Source: an uncultured Oscillospiraceae bacterium (lineage in GTDB: Bacteria > Bacillota > Clostridia > Oscillospirales > Oscillospiraceae). From it: DNA of 8,641 nucleotides. A program made the translations under genes and the position numbers. Under the pieces are notes generated by a model. The model was not told the DNA's origin. It made no database searches and was given only the letters and a program-made list of their open reading frames with translations. Shown piece after piece: positions 1 to 5,531 of this stretch. The stretch is taken from contig CAJOOV010000154.1 in NCBI GenBank assembly GCA_905236265.1, positions 1 through 8,641 of the forward strand, in the 5' to 3' direction. Every line of letters begins with the position of its first letter. Position 1 is the first letter of the stretch.

Positions 1-1976
1 ACCTTCACCTTGTCCAGCTTCGTGATCTCCCAGCTCAGGGGGGAGACGGACAGCACAGGCGTCTTTTCCGGCAGCGCCGCAGGCGCTTTGTCCATGACAG
101 CGCACTGAAGCATGGCCTGCTGGCGCTGGAGGGGGCTGAGGGCGTCGAAATCAGAGCGTGTCATATATCCGTCATAGGTGTAGCCCAGCGGCAGGGCGTA
201 GCGGTTGCGAAAGAGCTGGTAGCGCTTGGTTTTTGCGCTCACCTTTCCCGCTGCCTCAAAGCCATAGGGCACATCGGTGCCGTCAGGGGCGATGCGGTAT
301 TTGACGCTGGACAGGGCGCACAGAATGGTGGACTGATCCATGCCCCAGATGGCATAGTTCATCCGCACCCCCGCAAGGGCAAAGGAGAGATAGTAGTCCG
401 TCATTTTGCCGGGCAGGGCGCTCCAATAGGAGCTGGTGCCCTTTGCCTTGGACAGGGCAAAGCGGTTGGTGCGGGAGGTGGTGACCTCCGTGCGGTAGAA
501 GCCGTCATCGGGGATGTTCTTTGCGGCGGATTCCTCCGAGCGGCTCATGGAGGTGGTCATCTTGCCGGGATAGCGGTAATCGTCGATCTCGTTTTGGAAG
601 GGGGGAAGGAAATAGATAAAGATGTGGACAACGGCGGCAAGGGCAGTGACCCATGCCACACGGCGGTTGGCGGCGGTGTGATCCCGTGTGCGATCCGGCA
701 TCAGCACGGCCAGAAGGGTCAGCGCCATCAGCACTGCGCCGGTGACCACTTCATAGCGGAGGTTGAGGCACACGCTGCCCAGCATCCAGATGCCCGCTGT
801 CACTGCCACGGCTTTTCGCTCCTTCGAGGTGAGCTTCCACAGATCACGGGTGCCGTAGACGGTGGCCATGGCCACACACAGGGCATAGCCAAAGCACCAG
901 CGGTTGGTCACATAGCCAAAGCCGTTGAACACCTTGCCCGCATAGGGCAGGCAGAGAAAGACGGTCAGCACCACAAACAGCGTCCGAACCGTCAGCGTCT
1001 CCCGCTCCCGGCGTACAAACAGCAGGGTCAGGGCGATGAGAGCGATACCGAAGAAGGAGAGCTGCGTCCAGTTGTCGGTAAACTGGGGGGCGGCAAAGGA
1101 GGAGAAGGTCTCGATATACTCCTTCAGCGTGTAGACAAGCCCGGTGTAGCCGCTCTGTTCTCCCGCACGGGCGCAGATAAAATAGTTCATCACGGAGGGC
1201 AGGAAATAGACCATAGACAGGGCAAAGCCCAACAGATAGAACAAAAACAGGCGCAAAAGCTGGAAAAAACTCTTTTTCAGCGCCTTTCCGTTGACGCACA
1301 GCTGGCGCACGGCAAGGTAGAGCGCCATCAGCAGCGTGTCAATATAGGCATAATAGTACCCGCACAGCATGGTCAGGACAATGGAGGCCACAAAGCAGCC
1401 CCATTTGCCGTCCTGCAGATACCGCTCTGCAGAGACCAGAATCAGCACAAGGCAGAGCATAAAGTTGGAGATGAAGTAGACGTGGCTGAACCCGGCGTGA
1501 AAGACAAAGCCGCAGAAGGTGTAGACCAGCGCTCCCAGCGCCATGGGGAAGGGCTCAGTCTGCCCCACCCGGCGGCAGAACAGGCAGAAGGCCGCCCCGG
1601 TGCAGTAGAGCTGAGTCACCACCATCAGGGAATAGGCATGCTCCAGATAGCGGGTAGGGGAGAGCAGGGCAAAGAGGAAAAAGGGGTTGAAGTGCAGCCC
1701 TACCAGAATATTATTGCCCTGTCCGATGCTGAAATCCCATTGGGGCAGTGTGAGGCGTCCGGTATGCACAAGACCCTTCAGAGCCTCATAGAGATAGTCT
1801 CTGGTATAGCGCATGATGACAAAGTAGATGTCCTCACCGTCGGGAATCCAGACAAAGGTACGCTCAAAATAGTAAAAGATTGCCAGAATCACCAGAATCA
1901 GCCCGGCATAGGCAAGGGTGTAGTCCCAAAGCCCGGTCAGTCTGCGGCGTTCCAGCTTTTCCCTGAGATGAAACAT
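1..1976 (-). CDS. YfhO-family polytopic membrane protein (C-terminus cut by window edge)
   Basis: A large integral membrane protein of the YfhO family, members of which have been linked in Bacillus and Listeria to glycosylation of lipoteichoic acid or other envelope glycopolymers; the substrate here cannot be told. I translated 658 complete codons from an ATG at 1974-1976, preceded by an AAGGAAGGA ribosome site at 1984-1992. Hydrophobic segments occur near residues 18-36, 92-106, 114-134, 145-160, 168-184, 193-225, 238-262, 305-321, 331-347, 360-374, 391-405, 410-426 and 440-458. Conserved-looking landmarks are PDGEDIYF (45-52), QWDFSIGQGNN (79-89) and the GFGYVTNRW segment (352-360). From about residue 465 the chain is hydrophilic and probably extracytoplasmic, ending in-window with a PLGYTYDG stretch typical of YfhO. 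The family is usually about 800-900 residues, so roughly a quarter is missing. It has its own promoter. The family call is from recognised sequence features; the function is inference. Confidence 0.85.
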   Translation of the reverse strand, partial: MFHLREKLERRRLTGLWDYTLAYAGLILVILAIFYYFERTFVWIPDGEDIYFVIMRYTRDYLYEALKGLVHTGRLTLPQWDFSIGQGNNILVGLHFNPFFLFALLSPTRYLEHAYSLMVVTQLYCTGAAFCLFCRRVGQTEPFPMALGALVYTFCGFVFHAGFSHVYFISNFMLCLVLILVSAERYLQDGKWGCFVASIVLTMLCGYYYAYIDTLLMALYLAVRQLCVNGKALKKSFFQLLRLFLFYLLGFALSMVYFLPSVMNYFICARAGEQSGYTGLVYTLKEYIETFSSFAAPQFTDNWTQLSFFGIALIALTLLFVRRERETLTVRTLFVVLTVFLCLPYAGKVFNGFGYVTNRWCFGYALCVAMATVYGTRDLWKLTSKERKAVAVTAGIWMLGSVCLNLRYEVVTGAVLMALTLLAVLMPDRTRDHTAANRRVAWVTALAAVVHIFIYFLPPFQNEIDDYRYPGKMTTSMSRSEESAAKNIPDDGFYRTEVTTSRTNRFALSKAKGTSSYWSALPGKMTDYYLSFALAGVRMNYAIWGMDQSTILCALSSVKYRIAPDGTDVPYGFEAAGKVSAKTKRYQLFRNRYALPLGYTYDGYMTRSDFDALSPLQRQQAMLQCAVMDKAPAALPEKTPVLSVSPLSWEITKLDKVK

Positions 1977-2020
1977 GCGTGAATCCTTCCTTAATCCTGA
2001 AATAGTCCACAATCGGCTTT

Positions 2021-2049
2021 ATCTTAACACACATCCTCGGCTATTGCAA
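2021..2049 (-). promoter_or_regulatory. Sigma-A promoter for the YfhO-family gene
   Basis: On the minus strand TTGCAA (2044-2049) is separated by exactly 17 bp from TAAGAT (2021-2026), which is preceded by TGT and so has an extended -10 TG. Transcription would start near 2014, leaving a leader of about 38 nt. The region lies just downstream of the rpiB terminator, consistent with an independent unit. Confidence 0.6.
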
Positions 2050-2080
2050 TAAATTCCCGGCGCAGAGGAGGGAAAAGGCG

Positions 2081-2110
2081 GAAAAAAGACCCGGAAAACC
2101 GGGTCTTTCC
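2081..2110 (-). terminator. Intrinsic terminator downstream of rpiB
   Basis: A perfect 10-bp stem (2085-2094 with 2099-2108) closes a 4-nt loop; on the minus strand it runs into six consecutive T (2087-2082). It lies 27 nt past the rpiB stop codon and separates rpiB from the YfhO-family gene. The plus strand lacks an equally good T tract. Confidence 0.9.
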
Positions 2111-2136
2111 AGTCCGTCCCCGGAAAGGGGAGGGCA

Positions 2137-2577
2137 TCAGAGATTCTCTACCGCCATCACCTTGTTCACCCGGCGCTCGTGGCGTCCGCCGTCGAAGGGG
2201 GTGTTCAGGAAGATGTCCACGATGGTCTCCGCCATGCCGGGGCCGATGAGGTTGCCGCCCATGGCAAGGCAGTTGGCGTTGTTGTGGCGGCGGGTCAGCT
2301 CGGCGGAAAGGGGTTCGCTGCACAGGGCGCAGCGCACGCCCTTTACCTTGTTGGCCGCCATGGAAATGCCGATTCCGGTGGAGCAGACCAGCACGGCCCG
2401 GTCAACCTCGCCCCTTGCCAGCGCCTGAGCGGCGGGAACGCCGAAGTCTGCGTAGTCACAGCTTGCGGTGGAGTCGGTGCCGAAGTCCACCACCTCATGC
2501 CCTTTTTCGGTGAGGTATGCCTTGATATGCTCCTTGAGGGGATAGCCTGCGTGGTCGGAACCCATGGAAATTTTCAT
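2137..2577 (-). CDS. rpiB: Ribose-5-phosphate isomerase B
   Basis: A 146-residue cytoplasmic enzyme of the RpiB/LacA/LacB family that interconverts ribose 5-phosphate and ribulose 5-phosphate in the non-oxidative pentose phosphate pathway; some family members also act on allose 6-phosphate. The length is typical. Visible landmarks are the N-terminal GSDHAG with Asp8 and His9, the catalytic cysteine in CSTGIG (Cys65, with Thr67), His98 in RRHNN, and Arg132 and Arg136 near the C-terminus, which match the E. coli RpiB active-site and phosphate-binding set by position. The ATG is preceded by AAGGAG at 2586-2591 with good spacing. It has its own sigma-A promoter overlapping the end of the upstream amidohydrolase gene and a strong terminator after it, so it can act as a single-gene unit. 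LacA/LacB are unlikely because no paired subunit or lactose/tagatose gene is present. Confidence 0.95.
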   Translation of the reverse strand: MKISMGSDHAGYPLKEHIKAYLTEKGHEVVDFGTDSTASCDYADFGVPAAQALARGEVDRAVLVCSTGIGISMAANKVKGVRCALCSEPLSAELTRRHNNANCLAMGGNLIGPGMAETIVDIFLNTPFDGGRHERRVNKVMAVENL

Positions 2578-2619
2578 CTGTATCGCTCCTTTTTATCATA
2601 TGGCTCAAACGGTGCCTCT

Positions 2620-2648
2620 ATTGTACTGCAAGGGAAAACAAATGGCAA
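2620..2648 (-). promoter_or_regulatory. Sigma-A promoter for rpiB
   Basis: TTGCCA (2643-2648, 5 of 6 consensus bases) and TACAAT (2620-2625, 5 of 6) on the minus strand with an exact 17-bp spacer. The -35 begins directly after the TAG stop codon of the amidohydrolase gene. Predicted start is near 2613, giving a leader of about 36 nt that contains the rpiB ribosome site. Confidence 0.75.
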
Positions 2649-3794
2649 CTATACGGGGATGCCGTTGATATAGACCCGGAGGGTTTTCGTTTCCAGCGCC
2701 AGAGGGGAGCCGGAGAGCACGGCAATATCCGCATCCTTCCCCACGGTGAGGGAGCCGACCCGGCTGTCAATTCCGGCGATTTCCGCCGCCCGGAGGGTGA
2801 TGGCCAGCAGGGCATCCCGCTCATCCAGCCCCGCCTTCTCCGCCAGCGCCGCCTCAAAGGGCAGGTATTGGATGGGGTTTTCCGGGTGGTCTGTGCAGAT
2901 GGCTGTCCTGACCCCTGCCCGGCACAGCAGGGCGGTGTTTTCCAGCACCTGCTGACGCAGCTCCGGCTTGCTCCGGTCACCGAAGATAGGGCCGGTGACG
3001 GCGGGAACCCCGGCCTGTGCCAGCAGGGGGGCGATCAGATGCCCCTCGGTGCAGTGAACGATGACCGTATCCAGATTAAACTCCCTGCCAATGCGCACCG
3101 CCGTGGCGATGTCATTTGCCTTGTGGGCGTGGAAGTGGGCGGGGAGCTTTCTCTGAATCACCGGCACCAGCGCCTCCAGCTTTGCATCAAACTCCGGCGG
3201 CTCTGCGTCCTCGTCTGCCGCCGCCTTTTCCTGCTTGCGCAGATACTCTTTTGCCTTACTGAGCTGCTCCCGGATGAGGGCGGCCGTGGCCATGCGGGTG
3301 ACAGGCGCCTCGTCCCTGTCCTTATAGGTCCACTTGGGATTTTCGCCCAGAGCGAATTTCATGGCGGCGGGGTCTTTCACAATCATCTCGTCTACCCAGC
3401 GCCCGGCGGTTTTGACTGCGGCAAAGGTGCCGCCGATGGCGTTGGCGGAGCCGGGGCCGGTGAGAACGGTGGTGATGCCTGCCGAGCGCGCCTCCTGAAA
3501 GCAGCGGTCCTGAGGGTCGATGCTGTCAATCGCCCGGAGATGGGGGGTGACGGGGTCGGTGCTTTCGTTGCCGTCGTCCCCCTCGAAGCCCAGAGCGTCA
3601 GCGAACATGCCCAGATGGCAGTGGATGTCCACAAAGCCGGGGTAGACGTGCGCTGCGTTCAGGTCAATGCTCTCTCCCTCCGGGCAGTGCTCCATGCTGC
3701 CCACGGCGGTGATAATCCCGTTTTCAAAGGCGAGAAAGCCACAGGGAATATCCGGGGCGTCCATGGGATGCAGAAAGGCGTTTTTCAGAATCAT
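2649..3794 (-). CDS. Metal-dependent amidohydrolase, uncharacterised subgroup
   Basis: A 381-residue amidohydrolase-superfamily protein, probably cytoplasmic, with no signal peptide. The N-terminal part (about 1-52) and the C-terminal part (about 345-381, VGSLTVGKDADIAVL) form the small beta-sandwich usual for this superfamily, around a TIM barrel. Metal-site motifs in order are the strand-1 DIHCHLG (His58, His60), HFHAHK (His220, His222, His224), VHCTEGH (His247, His252) and CTDHPE (Asp302, His303). The FALGENPKWTY segment (147-157) is a signature I associate with the COG1228-like group found in many Firmicutes and Thermotogae. The substrate is not known; imidazolonepropionase, dihydroorotase or adenine deaminase would be over-calls. 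A charged Lys/Glu/Asp-rich segment (about 178-204) is a probable helical insertion. The ATG has GAGGAG upstream. The gene follows yabR after 63 nt that hold a strong hairpin, and precedes rpiB by 71 nt. Confidence 0.85.
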   Translation of the reverse strand: MILKNAFLHPMDAPDIPCGFLAFENGIITAVGSMEHCPEGESIDLNAAHVYPGFVDIHCHLGMFADALGFEGDDGNESTDPVTPHLRAIDSIDPQDRCFQEARSAGITTVLTGPGSANAIGGTFAAVKTAGRWVDEMIVKDPAAMKFALGENPKWTYKDRDEAPVTRMATAALIREQLSKAKEYLRKQEKAAADEDAEPPEFDAKLEALVPVIQRKLPAHFHAHKANDIATAVRIGREFNLDTVIVHCTEGHLIAPLLAQAGVPAVTGPIFGDRSKPELRQQVLENTALLCRAGVRTAICTDHPENPIQYLPFEAALAEKAGLDERDALLAITLRAAEIAGIDSRVGSLTVGKDADIAVLSGSPLALETKTLRVYINGIPV

Positions 3795-3810
3795 CTCGAA
3801 TCTCCTCGTT

Positions 3811-3846
3811 CAGTGCAACGCCGCACAGGCATTGCACTGTGCGGCG
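3811..3846 (-). promoter_or_regulatory. Strong hairpin with possible pseudoknot just upstream of the amidohydrolase ribosome site
   Basis: A perfect 10-bp GC-rich stem (3819-3828 with 3837-3846) closes an 8-nt loop. A second inverted repeat, CAGTGCAA / TTGCACTG (3811-3818 with 3832-3839), overlaps it. In minus-strand RNA, loop bases TGCAA can pair with TTGCA just 3' of the stem, the geometry of an H-type pseudoknot. It ends about 8 nt before GAGGAG. There is no T tract, so it is not a standard intrinsic terminator. It may be a processing, attenuation or translational control element; the role is inference. Confidence 0.55.
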
Positions 3847-3857
3847 AAACAGGTGGT

Positions 3858-4358
3858 TTATCCTCTGCGGTTTCTCCGGGGACGGCGGCTCTCCCCGCCC
3901 CGGTTCAGATCCGACTGACGGCTCTCGGACTCAGAGAGGAAGTGCTTGAGCATATTGTCAAAATCCTGCGGCTCCTGGGGCTGCTTTGCGGCGCTGCGGG
4001 GCTGGGAGAAGCTCCCGCCTCTGGGAGAATACCCCTGATAGGCCGTCGGGGTGCGGTTTTGACTCTCTCCGCCTCTGGGCGGGCGCTGCCCACGGGGGCG
4101 GTTTCCGGCCGGCCGGGCGGGTGGCGGCTCAGTCTGCTTGATAGACAGGTTGATGCGGCCGCTTTCGTCAATGCCGATCAGCTTTACCTTCACATCCTGT
4201 CCCACTGACAGCAGTTCGTTGACATCGTTGACAAAGGAATAGGCGATTTCAGAGATGTGGACTAAGCCTGACCGGCCTCCGGGCAGCGATACAAACGCTC
4301 CGAATTTGGTAATACCGGTCACTTTTCCGTCCAGAATTGCCCCCACTTCCAGCTCCAT
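3858..4358 (-). CDS. yabR: S1-domain RNA-binding protein, YabR-like
   Basis: A 166-residue protein with one S1 RNA-binding fold at about residues 3-74 (GAILDGKVTGITKFGAFV, then GLVHISEI and the closing GRINLSIKQ). After it comes a disordered, Pro/Arg/Gly-rich linker (about 78-128, several RGG-like bits), then a conserved-looking tail motif DFDNMLKHFLSES (132-144) and a basic end (RRPRRNRRG). It resembles Bacillus YabR and general stress protein 13, and it sits directly after divIC as in B. subtilis. The family is thought to bind RNA or ribosomes; the exact job is unknown. It is longer than the about 128-residue Bacillus protein, mostly through the linker. It starts 29 nt after the divIC stop with a GAGAGGA/AAGAGAG-type ribosome site, so co-transcription with divIC is likely. 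Confidence 0.85.
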   Translation of the reverse strand: MELEVGAILDGKVTGITKFGAFVSLPGGRSGLVHISEIAYSFVNDVNELLSVGQDVKVKLIGIDESGRINLSIKQTEPPPARPAGNRPRGQRPPRGGESQNRTPTAYQGYSPRGGSFSQPRSAAKQPQEPQDFDNMLKHFLSESESRQSDLNRGGESRRPRRNRRG

Positions 4359-4387
4359 AGGTTCTCTCTTTCCTCTCTTTGGGTGTG

Positions 4388-4666
4388 CTAGTTTGTGGTG
4401 TCGTAGAAGATGACCTCTCCCTCTTCTACCAGACCCATCTTGTCCTTGGCGACGGCCAGCACAGTGTCAGGGTCGCCGCTGTTGGCGATGTCGTCTGCCA
4501 GCGCTGCGTTGGTCTCCCGCTGCTGATCGACGGCCTCCTGATACTGTGACAATTGGATCTCGGCGGCTTGGAGCCTGCTGCGGATATTCAGCAGGGTGAC
4601 GGCGGTAAAGACCAGTAGAATCAGCACGACCAGCTTTGAAAGAACGCCGCTTCGCTTCAGCTTCAT
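4388..4666 (-). CDS. divIC: Septum formation initiator, DivIC/FtsB family
   Basis: A 92-residue bitopic membrane protein of the cell-division machinery; DivIC works with FtsL and DivIB (FtsLB-Q in Gram-negatives) to activate septal peptidoglycan synthesis. A short basic N-terminus (KLKRSG) is followed by one transmembrane helix (about 8-27), a coiled coil (about 28-62, SRLQAAEIQLSQYQEAVDQQ) and the typical end KDKMGLVEEGEVIFYD. A longer reading from 4714 in the same frame is open, but I chose the ATG at 4664-4666. It has a near-perfect GGGAGGAGGT ribosome site 8 nt upstream (4675-4684), and the extra 16 residues would sit badly before the membrane helix. The 5' two-thirds of the gene overlap the 3' end of the yabQ reading frame. 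Order yabP-yabQ-divIC-yabR matches B. subtilis. Confidence 0.9.
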   Translation of the reverse strand: MKLKRSGVLSKLVVLILLVFTAVTLLNIRSRLQAAEIQLSQYQEAVDQQRETNAALADDIANSGDPDTVLAVAKDKMGLVEEGEVIFYDTTN

Positions 4667-5153
4667 GACCTTTGACCTCCTCCCGTTTTTCGAGACAGGG
4701 CATATTGCGCCCACTCACAAACATTGCCTTAACTATAACCCATTTTTTCCAATAAGAAAAGAGATTTTTGAGGAATTTACAAAAATTTTTATGTGCTGCG
4801 TGGATTTTCCGCAGGGGTGTGGTGAGAAAGAGGAGCAGATGCGCCGCCGTGGACAGTATCCGCTCCTCCACAGGCAGCAGCACAGGGCTGAACAGGGTGA
4901 GATACCCGGCGCAGCCTATGCCCAGCGCAAGGGCGTTCCAGCCGCCCACACGTCCTGCCCCGGCGGCGAGGGACACATAAAGCAGCATCCCTGCCAGCAC
5001 TGCCCAGAAGGACAAATCCAGAAAGACAACCGCCAGCCTGCCCGTCCAATGCCGGCGGGCAAGGCGCAGCAGGTCATAAATACCCCCTGCCGCCCCGCCC
5101 AGCGCCAGAGCCCAGAGCAGACCCAGCGTCTGGATATGCAGATCCGTCTCCAA
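4467..5153 (-). CDS. yabQ: Spore cortex protein YabQ, with an unusual tail overlapping divIC
   Basis: A 228-residue reading frame whose first 160 or so residues fit YabQ, an integral membrane protein needed for spore cortex formation in B. subtilis and made in the mother cell. Hydrophobic segments lie near residues 8-28, 41-65, 72-93 and 97-111. They are followed by a Lys/Phe/Trp-rich amphipathic stretch (120-143, KNFCKFLKNLFSYWKKW), as in clostridial YabQ proteins. The start is TTG (5151-5153), the only usable start, because a TGA lies just upstream in frame; it is 4 nt after the yabP stop with a modest GGGGTAAGGG site. From residue about 163 the frame runs inside divIC out of phase for 200 nt. 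That tail is Arg-rich and low in complexity, unlike a folded domain, and probably a lost stop codon or a frameshift explains it. The YabQ call rests on topology and position between yabP and divIC. Confidence 0.75.
   Translation of the reverse strand: METDLHIQTLGLLWALALGGAAGGIYDLLRLARRHWTGRLAVVFLDLSFWAVLAGMLLYVSLAAGAGRVGGWNALALGIGCAGYLTLFSPVLLPVEERILSTAAHLLLFLTTPLRKIHAAHKNFCKFLKNLFSYWKKWVIVKAMFVSGRNMPCLEKREEVKGHEAEAKRRSFKAGRADSTGLYRRHPAEYPQQAPSRRDPIVTVSGGRRSAAGDQRSAGRRHRQQRRP
4732..4760 (-). promoter_or_regulatory. Possible internal promoter for divIC-yabR
   Basis: A locally AT-rich stretch (about 4726-4795) inside yabQ holds TATAGT (4732-4737) on the minus strand, 66 nt before the divIC ATG. 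The best -35 at 17 bp is only TTTTCT (4755-4760), a poor match. A vegetative promoter here would make biological sense, because divIC is a growth gene downstream of sporulation genes. The evidence is weak: the AT-richness also reflects Lys and Phe codons of YabQ. Confidence 0.25.
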
Positions 5154-5157
5154 GCCC

Positions 5158-5442
5158 TTACCCCATCAGCCGGGCGAACAGCCCCGTCCGGCGCTGGAAG
5201 ACCTCGTAGCTGAGGGCATCCACCGTGCCCTCCACCCGCAGCTCCCCGCCGTCCAGACTGAGCTGTTCGATGTGCAGCCCTGAGCCCCGGATGGTCAGAT
5301 CACCCTGACAGGTGGCCAGAACGATCTCGTTTTCGTCAAAGCGGGCCACCTCCTCCACACCGGAGACCGCCAGCCGGGAACGGTTTTCCAGCAGGATATG
5401 GTGGCGCTTCTCCTCCGGAAGATTGGCAGGATAGGCAGGCAT
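5158..5442 (-). CDS. yabP: Sporulation protein YabP
   Basis: A 94-residue protein of the YabP/YqfC family, sporulation proteins of the mother cell. The body is all-beta in character, with the family pattern HHILLENRSRLAVSGVEEV (14-32), then FDENEIVLATCQGDLTIRGSGLHI (35-58) and LSLDGGELRVEGTVDALSYE (61-80). I chose the ATG at 5440-5442. Its ribosome site AAAGGGGG (5450-5457) then has normal spacing, whereas the ATG at 5446-5448 would sit only 1-2 nt from it, and a TTG at 5515-5517 has no ribosome site and adds 25 unrelated residues. The ribosome site lies in a stable hairpin. yabQ follows after 4 nt, so translational coupling is likely. The usual upstream partner rqcP (yabO) is absent; pepF is there instead. 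Confidence 0.88.
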   Translation of the reverse strand: MPAYPANLPEEKRHHILLENRSRLAVSGVEEVARFDENEIVLATCQGDLTIRGSGLHIEQLSLDGGELRVEGTVDALSYEVFQRRTGLFARLMG

Positions 5443-5449
5443 ACGCATT

Positions 5450-5504
5450 CCCCCTTTCGTGACATGGTAAAAATCTATGCACGAAGGGGGGAGTGTATGC
5501 CCCC
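5450..5504 (-). promoter_or_regulatory. Hairpin masking the yabP ribosome site, with an alternative pairing
   Basis: In minus-strand RNA, 5490-5480 (CCCCCTTCGTG) pairs with 5461-5450 over 11 bp with one bulged A, closing an 18-nt loop. This buries the whole AAAGGGGG ribosome site of yabP. A second G5 run at 5504-5500 can instead pair with the same C-run (5491-5487), which would free the ribosome site. Translational control of yabP is an inference from this geometry. Confidence 0.5.
5492..5499 (-). promoter_or_regulatory. Sigma-E-like -10 element (CATACACT) upstream of yabP
   Basis: The minus strand reads CATACACT, a full match to the sigma-E -10 consensus CATACAnT known in Bacillus and clostridial spore formers. 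It lies 50 nt upstream of the yabP start, in the gap after pepF. No convincing -35 is visible 13-15 bp upstream (the area is GC-rich), so this is only suggestive, but sigma-E control is what is known for YabP/YabQ elsewhere. Confidence 0.3.
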
Positions 5505-5531
5505 TGCCCGCCTGCAAAGCCGGAAGGGGTG

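Noticed and set aside
594..1982. 462-codon open frame on the plus strand
   Set aside because: Antisense to the YfhO-family gene, with a Gly/His/Gln-rich composition typical of a shadow frame.
2868..4208. 446-codon open frame on the plus strand
   Set aside because: Runs antisense across the amidohydrolase, the intergenic hairpin and most of yabR; no coherent protein features.
5515..5517. TTG start giving a 119-residue YabP
   Set aside because: It adds 25 residues unlike the family, and its frame crosses the hairpin and the true ribosome site; the ATG at 5440-5442 is better placed.
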